Below, piece after piece: positions 8,028 to 17,873 of a stretch of 64,000 nt of DNA (the stretch's first letter is position 1; each line of letters opens with the position of its first letter). Both the position numbers and the translations under genes were made by a program. The notes beneath the pieces were generated by a model. It worked only from the letters and a program-made list of their open reading frames with translations. It did not search any database and was not told where the DNA came from. The stretch is from Paraburkholderia sp. PREW-6R (lineage in GTDB: Bacteria > Pseudomonadota > Gammaproteobacteria > Burkholderiales > Burkholderiaceae): assembly GCF_039621805.1 (NCBI RefSeq), contig NZ_CP155074.1:992001-1056000 (forward strand), read 5' to 3'.

Positions 8028-9383
8028 GTGGCCGCCACTGCGCATACCTTGACGCTGCCGACGACGCAGGCCGCGCGGCGCGAACGCTTGCGCTCGATCA
8101 TCGGCGGCAGCGCGGGCAACGTGATCGAGTGGTACGACTTTCTCGCGTATTCGATTTTCTCGATCTACTTCAGTAAAGCGTTCTTTCCCGGCGGCAGCCA
8201 GACTGCGCAGCTATTAAATGCCGCAGCCGTCGCGGCAATCGGCTATGTCGTGCGGCCGCTCGGCAGCTGGGCGATCGGCGCGCTGGCCGACCGGCATGGA
8301 CGGCGCGTCGCGTTGAGCATGTCGGTCGCGATGATGAGCGTCGGCTCGCTGATCATCGCGTTCACGCCGACCTACGGGTCGATCGGTGTGGCCGCGCCTG
8401 CCGTGCTGGTTGGCGCGCGTCTGTTGCAAGGCTTCAGCATGGGCGGTGAAGCCGGCACGAGCGCGACGTATCTGAGCGAAATGGCGCCGACAGGCCGTCG
8501 CGGATTTTTCGTCGGCTTCGTCCAGGTGACGGTGGTGATGGGCCAACTCGTCGCGCTCGCGCTGATGCTCGTTCTGCAACGATTGATGCTGACGCCGACG
8601 CAGCTCGAACAGTGGGGATGGCGCATTCCGTTTGCAATTGGTGGGGCGCTCGCGGTATTCGCACTGTATCTGCGCCGCGGAATCGCGGAAACCGACGCGT
8701 TCGAGCGTGAAGGCGCAACCGGCAGCGGCGCGCACACGGAACGACCGCAGGGCGAGCGGGGCAGCCTCCTCGTGCTGCTGATCCAGCACCGACGTCAGAC
8801 GCTGTGGACGATCGGCATCAGCGTCGGCGGCACGGTCGCTTTCTATACCTTCACGATTTACCTGCAAAAGTTCATGGTCAACACGAGCGGTTTCAGCCGT
8901 AATACCGCGACGCTGATCGCAACCGTCGCGCTCGTCATTTATATGGGTTTTCAACCGCTATTTGGTTTGTTGTCCGATCTGGTTGGACGGCGGCCGGTCA
9001 TGTTGATCTTTGGCGTGGGTGGAACGTTTCTCACCGTGCCGCTGATGCACGCGCTCGGCGCGACCCATAGCGCGCTTACCGCATTTGCGCTAAATCTCGC
9101 GGCGCTCGGCATTCTCAGCGGGTTTTCGTCGATTCATTGGCTCGTGAAGTCCGAACTCTTTCCTGCGAAGGTGCGTGCGCTCGGCGTCGGGCTGCCGTTC
9201 GCAATCGTATCGTCGGTGATGGGCGGAACGACGGAATATCTCGCGCTGCGCTTCAAGCATGCGGGCCACGAATCGTGGTTCTTCTATTACGTCAGCGCCT
9301 GCGCAGCCGTATCGCTCATCACGTACGTGCTGATGCCGGAGACACGCCATCGCTCGGTGATCGACGAGGAAGCGCGTCGGTAG
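8028..9383 (+). CDS. MFS transporter, metabolite:H+ symporter (MHS) family
   Basis: 451 aa, about 12 membrane segments. The N-terminal GSAGNVIEWYDFLAYSIF and the DRHGRR loop are typical of MHS symporters (KgtP, citrate, shikimate and proline/betaine permeases). It starts at GTG 8028, nine bases after the upstream stop, with TGAGGA as ribosome site, so it is in operon with the first PrpD-family gene. It probably imports a dicarboxylate or tricarboxylate by proton symport; the exact substrate is inference. Confidence 0.88.
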   Translation: MAATAHTLTLPTTQAARRERLRSIIGGSAGNVIEWYDFLAYSIFSIYFSKAFFPGGSQTAQLLNAAAVAAIGYVVRPLGSWAIGALADRHGRRVALSMSVAMMSVGSLIIAFTPTYGSIGVAAPAVLVGARLLQGFSMGGEAGTSATYLSEMAPTGRRGFFVGFVQVTVVMGQLVALALMLVLQRLMLTPTQLEQWGWRIPFAIGGALAVFALYLRRGIAETDAFEREGATGSGAHTERPQGERGSLLVLLIQHRRQTLWTIGISVGGTVAFYTFTIYLQKFMVNTSGFSRNTATLIATVALVIYMGFQPLFGLLSDLVGRRPVMLIFGVGGTFLTVPLMHALGATHSALTAFALNLAALGILSGFSSIHWLVKSELFPAKVRALGVGLPFAIVSSVMGGTTEYLALRFKHAGHESWFFYYVSACAAVSLITYVLMPETRHRSVIDEEARR

Positions 9384-9430
9384 GTGGTGGCAATCGGTTA
9401 GTCGTGCATCAGTTAAACGGAGACGCTTTC

Positions 9431-10888
9431 ATGCAGCCGGCTTCTTCCGCTGGGCCCAGCGCGGCGCAGTTGCTGTCCGACTACGCGCTCGGTGTGCGAT
9501 ACGAGCAGTTTCCCGCCGGCATCGTGCGGCTGGCGAAAGACTGTCTGATCGACGCGATCGGCGCGGCGATTTACGGACACGAGGTCGAAGCAGGCCAGGC
9601 CGCACTGCGCTACGTCAGCGATGCGGCACCGGGGCCGTGCGCGATCCCCGGCACGGCGCGGCGCGTGACGGCCGATGCGGCTGCTTTCGCGGGCGGTGTG
9701 CTTGTCCACGCCGCCGAACTCGACAGTTTGCGGCAACCCGGCGCGGGCGTTCATCCGGGCGCGTCGCTCGTTCCGGTTGCGCTTGCGGCCGCGCAGATTG
9801 GCGGCGCATCGGGGCGGGACGTGCTGGCCGCGCTGGTCGCGGGAATCGAGGTGCTGTTTCGCGTCGGCGCGGCCACGAAGCATTCCGCGGAAGCGCGCGG
9901 CTTCCATGCGCCGGGCCTCACCGGACCGTTCGGCGCGGCGGTCGTCGCGGGCAAACTCGCGGGTGTCGATGCGGCCATGCTGCGGCGTGCGCTGGGTCTG
10001 GCGGGCTCGCTAAGCGGCGGCCTGCTCGAATTCTCGAAGTCCGGCGACGGGGGGCTCGTCAAACGGCTGCATCTTGGACGCGCGGCGCAGTCCGGGATCG
10101 TCGCGGTGCAACTCGCGCAAGCGGGATTCGATGGACCCTCGACGGTACTGGAGGGCCGCTACGGCTTCCTGCACGCGTACTGCGAGGTCTCGGACCCCGC
10201 ACGTTTGACCGAGGGTCTCGGCACGCACTATGAAACGCCGACGCTATGCCTGAAGCGCTACGCGTGTCACATCGTTGCGCACACGCCGGTTTTCGCTGCG
10301 CAGCAGTTGCGCGCCGCGCACGACATCGACGCGCGCCGGATTGCCTCGATCCGCATCGAGGGCGCACCGCGCCTTGCAGCGAATCACGACATCAAAGAGC
10401 CGGCCAATCAGGTGCTCGCGCAATACAGTGTGCCGATCTGCGTCGCTGCGGCTTTGCTGCACGATGCCGACGATCCGTCGACGTTCGGTGCACGGCTGCT
10501 GAGCGATGCATCGATTCGCGAACTCGCGCAGCGCGTGACGCTCGTGTCGACCGACACAATCGGGTTTAAAGACGGGCTCAAAAACGCGCTCGCAACCGTC
10601 ACGCGGATCACGCTCGATAACGGTACGACATATGAACTGGCGCAAAACGATTTTCCCGGTTGCCCGTCGACGCCGCTGACGCCGGCGCAGTTGCGCAGCA
10701 AGTTCCTGCGCATGACGACGCGCCTGGGCAGCGCGGCCGACGCGCTATTCGAGCGGCTGGATCAGATCGAGAACGAAACGGATCTGCATTGGCTCGATGC
10801 GCTGCCGGCTTCGACGTCGCCTTCGTCGTCGGGTTTGCGGCGCAGCGCGTCGCCGGATTTATCGCTCGTACGGGGAGACCAGGGATGA
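9431..10888 (+). CDS. MmgE/PrpD family protein, copy 2
   Basis: 485 aa. It shows the family patterns DCLIDAIGAAIYGHE (residues about 37-51), HAPGLTGPFGAAVVAGKLAG (about 158-177) and LHLGRAAQSG. The ATG at 9431 (MQPASSAG) follows the permease by 47 bp. The TGA overlaps the ATG of copy 3 (ATGA), so copies 2 and 3 are probably made together and may form a complex. It differs clearly from copies 1 and 3, so this is not a recent duplication. Confidence 0.83.
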   Translation: MQPASSAGPSAAQLLSDYALGVRYEQFPAGIVRLAKDCLIDAIGAAIYGHEVEAGQAALRYVSDAAPGPCAIPGTARRVTADAAAFAGGVLVHAAELDSLRQPGAGVHPGASLVPVALAAAQIGGASGRDVLAALVAGIEVLFRVGAATKHSAEARGFHAPGLTGPFGAAVVAGKLAGVDAAMLRRALGLAGSLSGGLLEFSKSGDGGLVKRLHLGRAAQSGIVAVQLAQAGFDGPSTVLEGRYGFLHAYCEVSDPARLTEGLGTHYETPTLCLKRYACHIVAHTPVFAAQQLRAAHDIDARRIASIRIEGAPRLAANHDIKEPANQVLAQYSVPICVAAALLHDADDPSTFGARLLSDASIRELAQRVTLVSTDTIGFKDGLKNALATVTRITLDNGTTYELAQNDFPGCPSTPLTPAQLRSKFLRMTTRLGSAADALFERLDQIENETDLHWLDALPASTSPSSSGLRRSASPDLSLVRGDQG

Positions 10889-12252
10889 GCATCGCACACT
10901 CGCTTGGTGAACGGATCGCCGCCTTCACCGCCGCCGACCTGCCGGACGAGGCGCTGCGCTGGGCGCGCATAGGCGTGATCGATACGATCGGCGTGACGCT
11001 GGCAGGCGCGGCGGAGCCTTGTGCGCGGATCGCACGGACCGTCGCGTCGCCTTCTGACGGCGCCGCGCTCGTGCTGGGCTCACGTTTGCGAATGAAGCCG
11101 AGCGACGCCGCGCTGGTCAATGGAACGGCCGCGCATGCACTCGATTTCGACGATTGCAGCAACACGCTGGGCGGCCATCCGTCCGCGCCGATTCTGCCCG
11201 CGCTGCTGGCGCTGGCAGAGGAGAACCATGCATGCGGGCTGCGATTCGTCACCGCGTATGTGGCCGGTTTCGAAACGCAGGCCCGTATTGCCCGCGCAGT
11301 CAACTTTCATCATTACGATAAAGGTTGGCACCCGACGGCTACGCTCGGCGTATTCGGTGCATGTGCCGCATCGGCGCATCTGCTTGAACTCGACGCGGCG
11401 CACACGGCGACGGCGCTCTCGATTGCGGCCTCGTTCGCCTCGGGCATCAAGGCCAATTTCGGCACGATGACGAAGCCGTTGCATGTCGGCCATGCGTCGC
11501 GTAATGGACTGGTTGCGGCACTGCTGGCGCGAGAGGGTTTTAACGCAGGCGACGAAGCGTTCGAACACCGTCAGGGATTTTTCAACGTGTACAACGGCGC
11601 GGGGCATTACGACGCCGATGCCCCGCTCGCACACTGGGCCGAACCGCTCGACATCGTCGAGCCGGGGATTGCGATCAAGCAGTACCCATGCTGCGGCAGC
11701 ACACACCCTGCCATCGACGCGATGCTGATGCTCGTGAGCGAATACGGACTGACGCCGGACCAGGTCGAAGCGGTCGTCTCGTGGACTCACCCGCGGCGTC
11801 TCCAGCACACGAACCGCCCGCAACCGGCGAGTGCGCTCGACGCCAAATTCAGCGTGCAGTACTGCGTGGCGCGCGCGCTCGCGCAAGGGCGCGTCGTGCT
11901 GTCCGACTTCGAGGGCGACGCGTATGCCGACCCAGCGATTCGTGCGCTGATGGCCAGGATCGTCGCCGAACCCGACCCGCAGGCGGATCGGCAACCGGAC
12001 CACTTCGGCGCGGAAGTGGTCGTGCAGCTTCGCGATGGGCGTCGTGTCTCGAAACGCGTTGCGCGCGCAGCGGGCCGCACGTCGGCGAATCCGCTGCCGG
12101 ACGAGCGGATCGAGGCCAAGTTTCTCGACTGCGCGAATCATGCATTGACGCCCGGAGCGAGCCGCGACGCGCTCGGGATGCTATGGCGCGTCGACAGCCT
12201 GCAGGACATGACGGCGTTGACCGCGTTGCTCGAAACGGGTTTGCGGCATTGA
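10885..12252 (+). CDS. MmgE/PrpD family protein, copy 3
   Basis: 455 aa, full length. It contains VIDTIGVTLAGAAEP near residues 32-46, HALDFDD(C) near 87-94, YDKGWHPTATLGVFGACAAS near 146-165 and LHVGHASRNG near 198. HxLDFDD and GWHPT are the segments that form the active site in PrpD and cis-aconitate decarboxylase, so this copy looks catalytically complete. The start overlaps the stop of copy 2 by ATGA. It probably acts on a polycarboxylate as lyase or epimerase; which one cannot be told. Confidence 0.85.
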   Translation: MSIAHSLGERIAAFTAADLPDEALRWARIGVIDTIGVTLAGAAEPCARIARTVASPSDGAALVLGSRLRMKPSDAALVNGTAAHALDFDDCSNTLGGHPSAPILPALLALAEENHACGLRFVTAYVAGFETQARIARAVNFHHYDKGWHPTATLGVFGACAASAHLLELDAAHTATALSIAASFASGIKANFGTMTKPLHVGHASRNGLVAALLAREGFNAGDEAFEHRQGFFNVYNGAGHYDADAPLAHWAEPLDIVEPGIAIKQYPCCGSTHPAIDAMLMLVSEYGLTPDQVEAVVSWTHPRRLQHTNRPQPASALDAKFSVQYCVARALAQGRVVLSDFEGDAYADPAIRALMARIVAEPDPQADRQPDHFGAEVVVQLRDGRRVSKRVARAAGRTSANPLPDERIEAKFLDCANHALTPGASRDALGMLWRVDSLQDMTALTALLETGLRH

Positions 12253-12310
12253 TGCAGCTGGCGTGATTGCATACCCGCACGGCCAGCAAAACAAACGGAT
12301 GGAGACAGGC

Positions 12311-13705
12311 ATGAACGACTCACTCGTCGCCGCGCGCGTCGACCGCTTGCCGAACTCGCGGATGCATCGGGAATGGATGTTCCTGTTCGCCATTCCGCTT
12401 TTCTTCGACAGTTGCGATATCAACACCTTCGCGTCGGCCGCGCCTGCGCTCATCCGGCACTGGCATATCGCGATCAACGAAATCGCGCTGATTACGTCGG
12501 CAAGTTTCATCGGTATGTTCTTTGGCGCGACGCTCGGCGGCCTGCTGTCGGACAGAATGGGACGCAAACACTCGCTGATGCTGTTCGTGCTGATCTCGTC
12601 ATTCGGATCGCTGGCGACCGCGCTGGTGCCGAGCGTGCCGTATCTGTTTGCGGCACGCGTCGTCACCGGCTTCGGTATTTCAGCGGGCATGGTGACGGTG
12701 ATGACCTATATCGCCGAACTCTTTCCGGCGCGCTCGCGCGGCACCTGGCAATCGTGGGCGATGGTCATCAACCTGTGCGCGATCCCGATGACGAACCTCG
12801 TCGCGCGTCTGCTCGTGCCGTTTGGACCGGATGGCTGGCGCTGGGTGTTCGTGTGGGGCGCGCTCGGCGTCGCGTTTCCGCTGATCGCGAGGCGTCTGCC
12901 CGAATCGCCGCGCTGGAGTGCGCGGGCAGGGCGCTTCGACGAGGCCGAGGCCGCGCTGGCGGCAATGGAAGCGCGCAGCATCGCCGAGGGGCATGTGCTC
13001 AGTTCACCTGAAGTGATTTCGCGGCCGCCCGAAGCGCGCGAACCGTGGCGGACGATGTTCAACAGCGTTTACCGGCGCCGTACGCTCACACTCTGCGCGA
13101 TCTGGCTGCTGCAGACCATCGGTTTTTATGGCTTCGAAGCGTGGGTGCCGACGCTGCTGGTCCATCACGGCATCACGATTGCCAGTAGCCTGACGTATTT
13201 CACGCTGATCAACGTGGGCGCGCCGCTTGGCGCGCTGCTGGCGGTCTACCCATCCGACCGGTACGAACGCAAACATCTGATCGCGCTGGTTGCGCTGCTG
13301 ATCGCCGGATTCGGCCTGTTGTACGGCTTGAGCTTTACGCCGGTATTGATCGTGACGTTCGGTTTTGCGGTCGGCATGCTGACGCAGACCTTTGCGACGT
13401 TGCTGTACTCGTACACGCCCGAACAGTTTCCGACCGGCGTGCGTAATAGCGCAACCGGGCTCACCTACGGCGCAGGGCGCATTGCGAACGTCGCGAATGC
13501 ATTCGTGATCGCGGCCATCTACACGAACTACGGTTACGTGACCGTGTTCATGTACATAGCGGGCGCATGGTTCCTCACCGCGTTGATCACGCTCGTGTTC
13601 GGTCCGCGTACCACGGGCCGCAGTCTCGAAACCTTGAACCCTGTCGTGGATGCCGGGTCGGACGCCGCGTCGCTGACTCCGCTCGCCGAATATCCGCGCC
13701 GCTAG
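12311..13705 (+). CDS. MFS transporter, sugar/aromatic-acid porter type
   Basis: 464 aa, about 12 membrane segments. FFDSCDINTFASAAP in the first segment and GLLSDRMGRKHSLM in the 2-3 loop are typical of the sugar-porter/AAHS branch. The ATG at 12311 is preceded by GGAGACAGGC. It is the second permease of the cluster and belongs to a different subfamily from the one at 8028. Two importers suggest two related substrates, or import plus export. Confidence 0.85.
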   Translation: MNDSLVAARVDRLPNSRMHREWMFLFAIPLFFDSCDINTFASAAPALIRHWHIAINEIALITSASFIGMFFGATLGGLLSDRMGRKHSLMLFVLISSFGSLATALVPSVPYLFAARVVTGFGISAGMVTVMTYIAELFPARSRGTWQSWAMVINLCAIPMTNLVARLLVPFGPDGWRWVFVWGALGVAFPLIARRLPESPRWSARAGRFDEAEAALAAMEARSIAEGHVLSSPEVISRPPEAREPWRTMFNSVYRRRTLTLCAIWLLQTIGFYGFEAWVPTLLVHHGITIASSLTYFTLINVGAPLGALLAVYPSDRYERKHLIALVALLIAGFGLLYGLSFTPVLIVTFGFAVGMLTQTFATLLYSYTPEQFPTGVRNSATGLTYGAGRIANVANAFVIAAIYTNYGYVTVFMYIAGAWFLTALITLVFGPRTTGRSLETLNPVVDAGSDAASLTPLAEYPRR

Positions 13706-13732
13706 CCCACACTGGAACTGGAGAGCCAACTG

Positions 13733-15232
13733 ATGACCTTCGACGAACTCACCGATATCGACGTGCTCGTGATCGGCGCGGGCAATGCCGCCGCCAATGC
13801 GGCGCTTGCCGCGCGGGAAGGCGGGGCGAAACGCATCGTGCTGCTGGAGAGCGCGCCGGAAGACGCGCGCGGCGGCAATTCGGCCTTTACGGGCGGCGCG
13901 TTCCGCTTTGTCTACGATTCGGTCGACGACCTGCTCAAGCTTGCGCCGGATATCGCGGAACTGGATTTGCCGAACATCGACTTCGGCACCTATACGCGTG
14001 AGCAGTACTTCGACGATATTGGCCGGCTCACGGAATTTCGCGCCGATCCGGATCTCACCGATGTCTTGATCGGCAACAGCTACGATGCCGCATTGTGGCT
14101 CAGGAAGCATGGCGTGCGGTTCCAGCCGGCGCTCGGGCGGCAGGCGTTTCGCGTCGAAGGCAAGTTCAGGTTCTGGGGCGGCCTTGCGTGCCACATTCTC
14201 GGCGGCGGCACGCATCTCGTCGAAACGCTGCATTACGCGCTGAAGGAGGCCGGCATCGGCGTGCTGTATCGCACGCAGGCGATGGGACTTCTGCATGGCG
14301 ACGGCGGCATCGAGGGTGTGCGGGCAATGCACGAAGGGCGTCAGGTCGAGATCAGGGCGGGAGCGGTCGTGCTGGCGTGCGGCGGCTTCGAATCGAGTGC
14401 GGAGATGCGTGCGCGTTATCTGGGCCCCAACTGGGATCTGGCGAAGGTGCGCGGCACGCGCTACAACACCGGCTGGGGCCACAAGATGGCAATGGAGATC
14501 GGTGCGGCGGTGACGGGCCATTGGTCTGGCGCGCACGCGGTGCAGTGGGACATGAATGCGCCGGAATATGGCGACCTGACGATCGGCGACCGCTTCCAGA
14601 AACACAACTACCCGTTCGGTATTCTGGTGAACGCAAAAGGCGAGCGTTTTCTCGACGAAGGGCTCGACTTTCATAGCTTCACCTACGCGAAGTATGGCCA
14701 CGAAGTGCTGCGCCAGCCCGGGCTTTTCGCATGGCAGATTTTCGACCAGAAAGTCGTCAAATTGCTGCGCGACGAGTATCGGATCGCGCGCATCACGAAA
14801 GAGACAGCCAATACGCTCGAAGCACTCGCGCCGAAACTCACCGGCGTCGACCCCGAGGGCTTCATGCGGACCGTGCGCGCATACAACGACGCATCCCGTC
14901 CGGATGTGCCGTTCAATCCGAACATTCACGACGGTCTGCGCACGCGCGGCCTGGCAATCGACAAGACCAACTGGGCCAACCGGCTCGATACGCCGCCTTT
15001 CGAAGCTTATGGCGTGACGACGGGCGTCACGTTCACGTTCGGCGGCCTCAAGGTATCGACAGACGCCGAAGTGCTCGACACGTCGGGCACGCCGATTCGC
15101 GGGCTCTATGCGGCCGGCGAGATCGTCGGTGGTCTTTACTATCACAACTATGGCAGCGGCACGGGACTGGTTGCGGGCGTGGTGTTCGGCCGGCGTGCCG
15201 GCGCGGGCGCGGCGCGGTGCGTCGCGCGCTAG
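13733..15232 (+). CDS. tcuA: FAD-dependent tricarballylate dehydrogenase-like (TcuA)
   Basis: 499 aa, FAD-binding fumarate-reductase/succinate-dehydrogenase flavoprotein fold. The N-terminal DVLVIGAGNAAANAALAA is the dinucleotide motif in the GAGNAA form seen in TcuA, and RGGNSAFTGGAFRF follows. The C-terminal TFGGLKVSTDAEVLDTSG and GLYAAGEIVGG are the usual FAD-domain end. TcuA oxidises tricarballylate to cis-aconitate. No TcuB-type electron-transfer gene follows here. GGAGAGC precedes the ATG. The tricarballylate role is by similarity; a related tricarboxylate is equally possible. Confidence 0.72.
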   Translation: MTFDELTDIDVLVIGAGNAAANAALAAREGGAKRIVLLESAPEDARGGNSAFTGGAFRFVYDSVDDLLKLAPDIAELDLPNIDFGTYTREQYFDDIGRLTEFRADPDLTDVLIGNSYDAALWLRKHGVRFQPALGRQAFRVEGKFRFWGGLACHILGGGTHLVETLHYALKEAGIGVLYRTQAMGLLHGDGGIEGVRAMHEGRQVEIRAGAVVLACGGFESSAEMRARYLGPNWDLAKVRGTRYNTGWGHKMAMEIGAAVTGHWSGAHAVQWDMNAPEYGDLTIGDRFQKHNYPFGILVNAKGERFLDEGLDFHSFTYAKYGHEVLRQPGLFAWQIFDQKVVKLLRDEYRIARITKETANTLEALAPKLTGVDPEGFMRTVRAYNDASRPDVPFNPNIHDGLRTRGLAIDKTNWANRLDTPPFEAYGVTTGVTFTFGGLKVSTDAEVLDTSGTPIRGLYAAGEIVGGLYYHNYGSGTGLVAGVVFGRRAGAGAARCVAR

Positions 15233-15280
15233 CTGGCGTGCCGGTTCCTGCCTCGAAACATTTATCCGGGACCCGATACC

Positions 15281-16384
15281 ATGCTGCTGATCGATAACGA
15301 CTGCGTCGCACGTGTGCTGTCCATGCGCGACTGTATCGACGTACAGGAACGCGCGTTCGCGGGATTGCCGGGTGGTGCGTCGATCGGGCGGCCGCGTATC
15401 GACACCTACGTGCCGACCCGGCGCGAAGACAGCTATTACCGCTTCGGTTCCGTCGACGGCGCGACCGGCGGCGTGCTGGCGGTGCGGCTCAAGTCGGACG
15501 TGATGGTATGGCCGGGCGGCGCCGACGGCCGCGCGGAAAGCGAGCAGAAGTACTGTGTCGAGCCCGGCACGTATTGCGGTCTGGTCATGCTGTTCAGCAC
15601 GGAAAACGGCGCACCGCTTGCCATCGTCAACGACGGGCATCTGCAACACATGCGCGTGGGCGGCGCGGCAGGGCTCGGCACGCGGCTGCTCGCACGGGAG
15701 GACGCGCACACGGTCGGCATGATCGGCTCGGGCGGAATGGCGCAAACGTTTCTGCAGGCGCTCGTGGCGGTGCGCGACATTCGCCGTGTACGCGTGTTCA
15801 GCCGTCAGGAGGCGAACCGCACAAGATTCGCCCGGGAAATGGCAGCGCAACTCGGAATTGAAGTCGAGGCCGTGAACGCCGCTGAACGGGCGGTGCGCGG
15901 CGCCGACATCGTCGCTACCTGCACCGACAGCATGACGCCGGTGCTCGACGCCGACTGGCTGGAGCCCGGTATGCACGTGCTCGCGCTGACACCGCGGGAG
16001 TTCGACGCGCGCGTGGCCAGCCGTTTCGACGTGACGATTGCGCAGGGTCACGAACGGCTGCCGATGGCGGAAAGCGAGCGCTTCAGCCAGCGGGTATCGG
16101 GAAGCCCTAACGCGTTCATCGGCGGAAGCAGCGAAGAGCGGGCGCGGCTGCCTGTGTCGCGCGGCGCAAGGGTGGATACGAGCGGGTGGCCGGTCTATAC
16201 CGACGTGATCACAGGCCGTGCGCCTGGCCGCACCGGCGCGAACCAGATCACGTTCTACTACACCGTCGGCAACTGGGGCGTACAGTTCGCAGCGGTAGGC
16301 GGACATGTGTATCGCGAAGCGTTGCGGCTCGGCGTTGGGCTCGAATTGCCGGATCGCTATTTTCTGCAGTCCATCAGAAACTAG
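15281..16384 (+). CDS. Ornithine cyclodeaminase/mu-crystallin family protein
   Basis: 367 aa. This family uses NAD(P) to deaminate ornithine or to reduce/oxidise imino acids. The dinucleotide motif MIGSGGMAQ is at residues about 147-155, with FSRQEANR following the fold and a C-terminal VGNWGVQFAA segment. It is the last gene of the plus-strand cluster, 48 bp after the TcuA-like gene. A C-N bond-handling enzyme beside three PrpD-family proteins would fit breakdown of an aminated polycarboxylate such as iminodisuccinate, but that is a guess from context. Confidence 0.85.
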   Translation: MLLIDNDCVARVLSMRDCIDVQERAFAGLPGGASIGRPRIDTYVPTRREDSYYRFGSVDGATGGVLAVRLKSDVMVWPGGADGRAESEQKYCVEPGTYCGLVMLFSTENGAPLAIVNDGHLQHMRVGGAAGLGTRLLAREDAHTVGMIGSGGMAQTFLQALVAVRDIRRVRVFSRQEANRTRFAREMAAQLGIEVEAVNAAERAVRGADIVATCTDSMTPVLDADWLEPGMHVLALTPREFDARVASRFDVTIAQGHERLPMAESERFSQRVSGSPNAFIGGSSEERARLPVSRGARVDTSGWPVYTDVITGRAPGRTGANQITFYYTVGNWGVQFAAVGGHVYREALRLGVGLELPDRYFLQSIRN

Positions 16385-16538
16385 CGGCAGCGCGGCCGGA
16401 GCATCCGTGCCTGTCTCCTGCGATGGCCGCGAGGCCGCGTGGCCGCACGGAAGAAACGGATCAATCGCAAAAGCCGGGTGGTAGAATTATTTTCCGTTTG
16501 TCCCGCCAACCCGCTCACCTTCTTTCGCCGGGAATTCG

Positions 16539-17705
16539 ATGACTGACATCATGCAGCCGCCGTTTTCCATTCTGTTCGTCGACGACGACGAGATGTCGCG
16601 CAACCACTTCGCACGGTCGCTGCGCGCAGACTACTGTGTGCATGTCGCCGCTGGTGCGGACGCTGCCATCGCCGTGCTGAAAGAGTACGGCTCGGAGATC
16701 GCAGTGCTGGTGACCGATTTCCGCATGCCGGGCCGCGATGGCGACGACCTGCTGCGACAGGTCGCGCAGGAGTACCCACAGATCGTGCGCATTCTCGTCA
16801 CCGCTTATGCCGACAAGGACATGCTGCTGCAAACGGTCAATATCGGCGACATTTTCCGCATTCTCGAAAAGCCATTGCGCACGGACGCCGTGCGCGACGT
16901 GTTGAAACTCGCCGTAGCGCGCTACAGCGAACGGGAAACACATCAGCAGCGGCTGCTTGCGATGGACGAGACGCTCGCATTTCTCGCCCATGAACTGAAT
17001 ACGCCGCTTGCCGCGATTTCGTTGTTCGCGCGTTCGGTGGAGGGCGATGTCGCGCTGCAATATGAACCCGACCGTCAGAAGGCTATCGGCGAAGCGGCCA
17101 CCTCAATGCTAAACAATGCGCAGTACTGCCTCACGCTGATTTCGTCGTTCTGGGCCACCGTGCACCGGACCGGCGGCCAGCAGTCGGCGGCGGCCGGCAG
17201 CCTGCGCGAGGTCAAGGCAACGCGGCTGATCACTACGCTCGTCGACACGTTTCCGTTCGCCGGCGCGCAGCGTGACTGGGTCAGTGTCGATGTGCAGGGC
17301 GACTTCATGGTGAGCGCCATGCCGAACTGCGTCGCGCTGGTGCTGTCCTCGTTGATGTCGAACGCACTGCGCGCGCTCGAGGGCACGGCGGCGCCGTCGT
17401 TGCGCGTGGAAGTGGTCAGCGCGCCCGCGCCCGAGATCCGGATCCGCGACAACGGTCCGGGCATTGCGCCTGAAATCAAGGCGCGTCTGCTGGTCGAACC
17501 GGTCACTACGCACGCCGGCTCCGGCGGTCACGGCATGGGCATGATTTTCTGCCATCGCATCATGCAGTCTTTCGGCGGCAGCCTGCGGGTCGAATCCGAA
17601 CCGGGAGAGGGCACGACGGTCACCATGGGCTTCCCCAACCTGAAAAGCCGCCCATCTGACGAAGATGACCAGCAACCGCTTGCCGCGCCACTCACATCGA
17701 AGTGA
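16539..17705 (+). CDS. Receiver-histidine kinase fusion (PhcR-like architecture)
   Basis: 388 aa, no membrane segment. The N-terminal receiver (about 9-125) has DDD at 15-17, phospho-acceptor Asp60 in VTDFRMPGRDG and Lys111. It is followed by a HisKA helix with His150 in FLAHELNTPLAAI and a HATPase domain with RDNGPGIAP (near 302-310) and GGHGMGM. Receiver-first kinases without an output domain resemble PhcR/PhcQ of the Ralstonia Phc quorum-sensing system. It converges with the CqsS-like hybrid kinase and is its likely partner in a phosphorelay. No DNA-binding domain is present, so another regulator must be the final output. Confidence 0.82.
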   Translation: MTDIMQPPFSILFVDDDEMSRNHFARSLRADYCVHVAAGADAAIAVLKEYGSEIAVLVTDFRMPGRDGDDLLRQVAQEYPQIVRILVTAYADKDMLLQTVNIGDIFRILEKPLRTDAVRDVLKLAVARYSERETHQQRLLAMDETLAFLAHELNTPLAAISLFARSVEGDVALQYEPDRQKAIGEAATSMLNNAQYCLTLISSFWATVHRTGGQQSAAAGSLREVKATRLITTLVDTFPFAGAQRDWVSVDVQGDFMVSAMPNCVALVLSSLMSNALRALEGTAAPSLRVEVVSAPAPEIRIRDNGPGIAPEIKARLLVEPVTTHAGSGGHGMGMIFCHRIMQSFGGSLRVESEPGEGTTVTMGFPNLKSRPSDEDDQQPLAAPLTSK

Positions 17706-17770
17706 ATTCGCAGGCCGCCCGCGCAGTGGCGTTGGGGCGGTACGGGCATGCGTGTGAGGCACTTAAGTAA

Positions 17771-17796
17771 GCTAAATAAATGAGCTAAATAAATGA
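17771..17796. repeat. 13-bp tandem duplication
   Basis: GCTAAATAAATGA occurs twice in direct succession (17771-17783, 17784-17796), followed by GCTC, in the 168-bp AT-rich gap between the convergent kinase genes. Function not apparent; it may be a slippage product. Confidence 0.85.
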
Positions 17797-17873
17797 GCTC
17801 AGTAAGTGAGGCGCCTGAATATGGCACGCCTATGAAGCATGCATAGGTAGCGTGCTGCCGTCCTGAACCGCAT

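Noticed and set aside
13004..16306. 1100-codon open frame on the minus strand
   Set aside because: It runs antisense to three clear genes, is Arg/His-rich with no domain, and arises because high GC suppresses stop codons.
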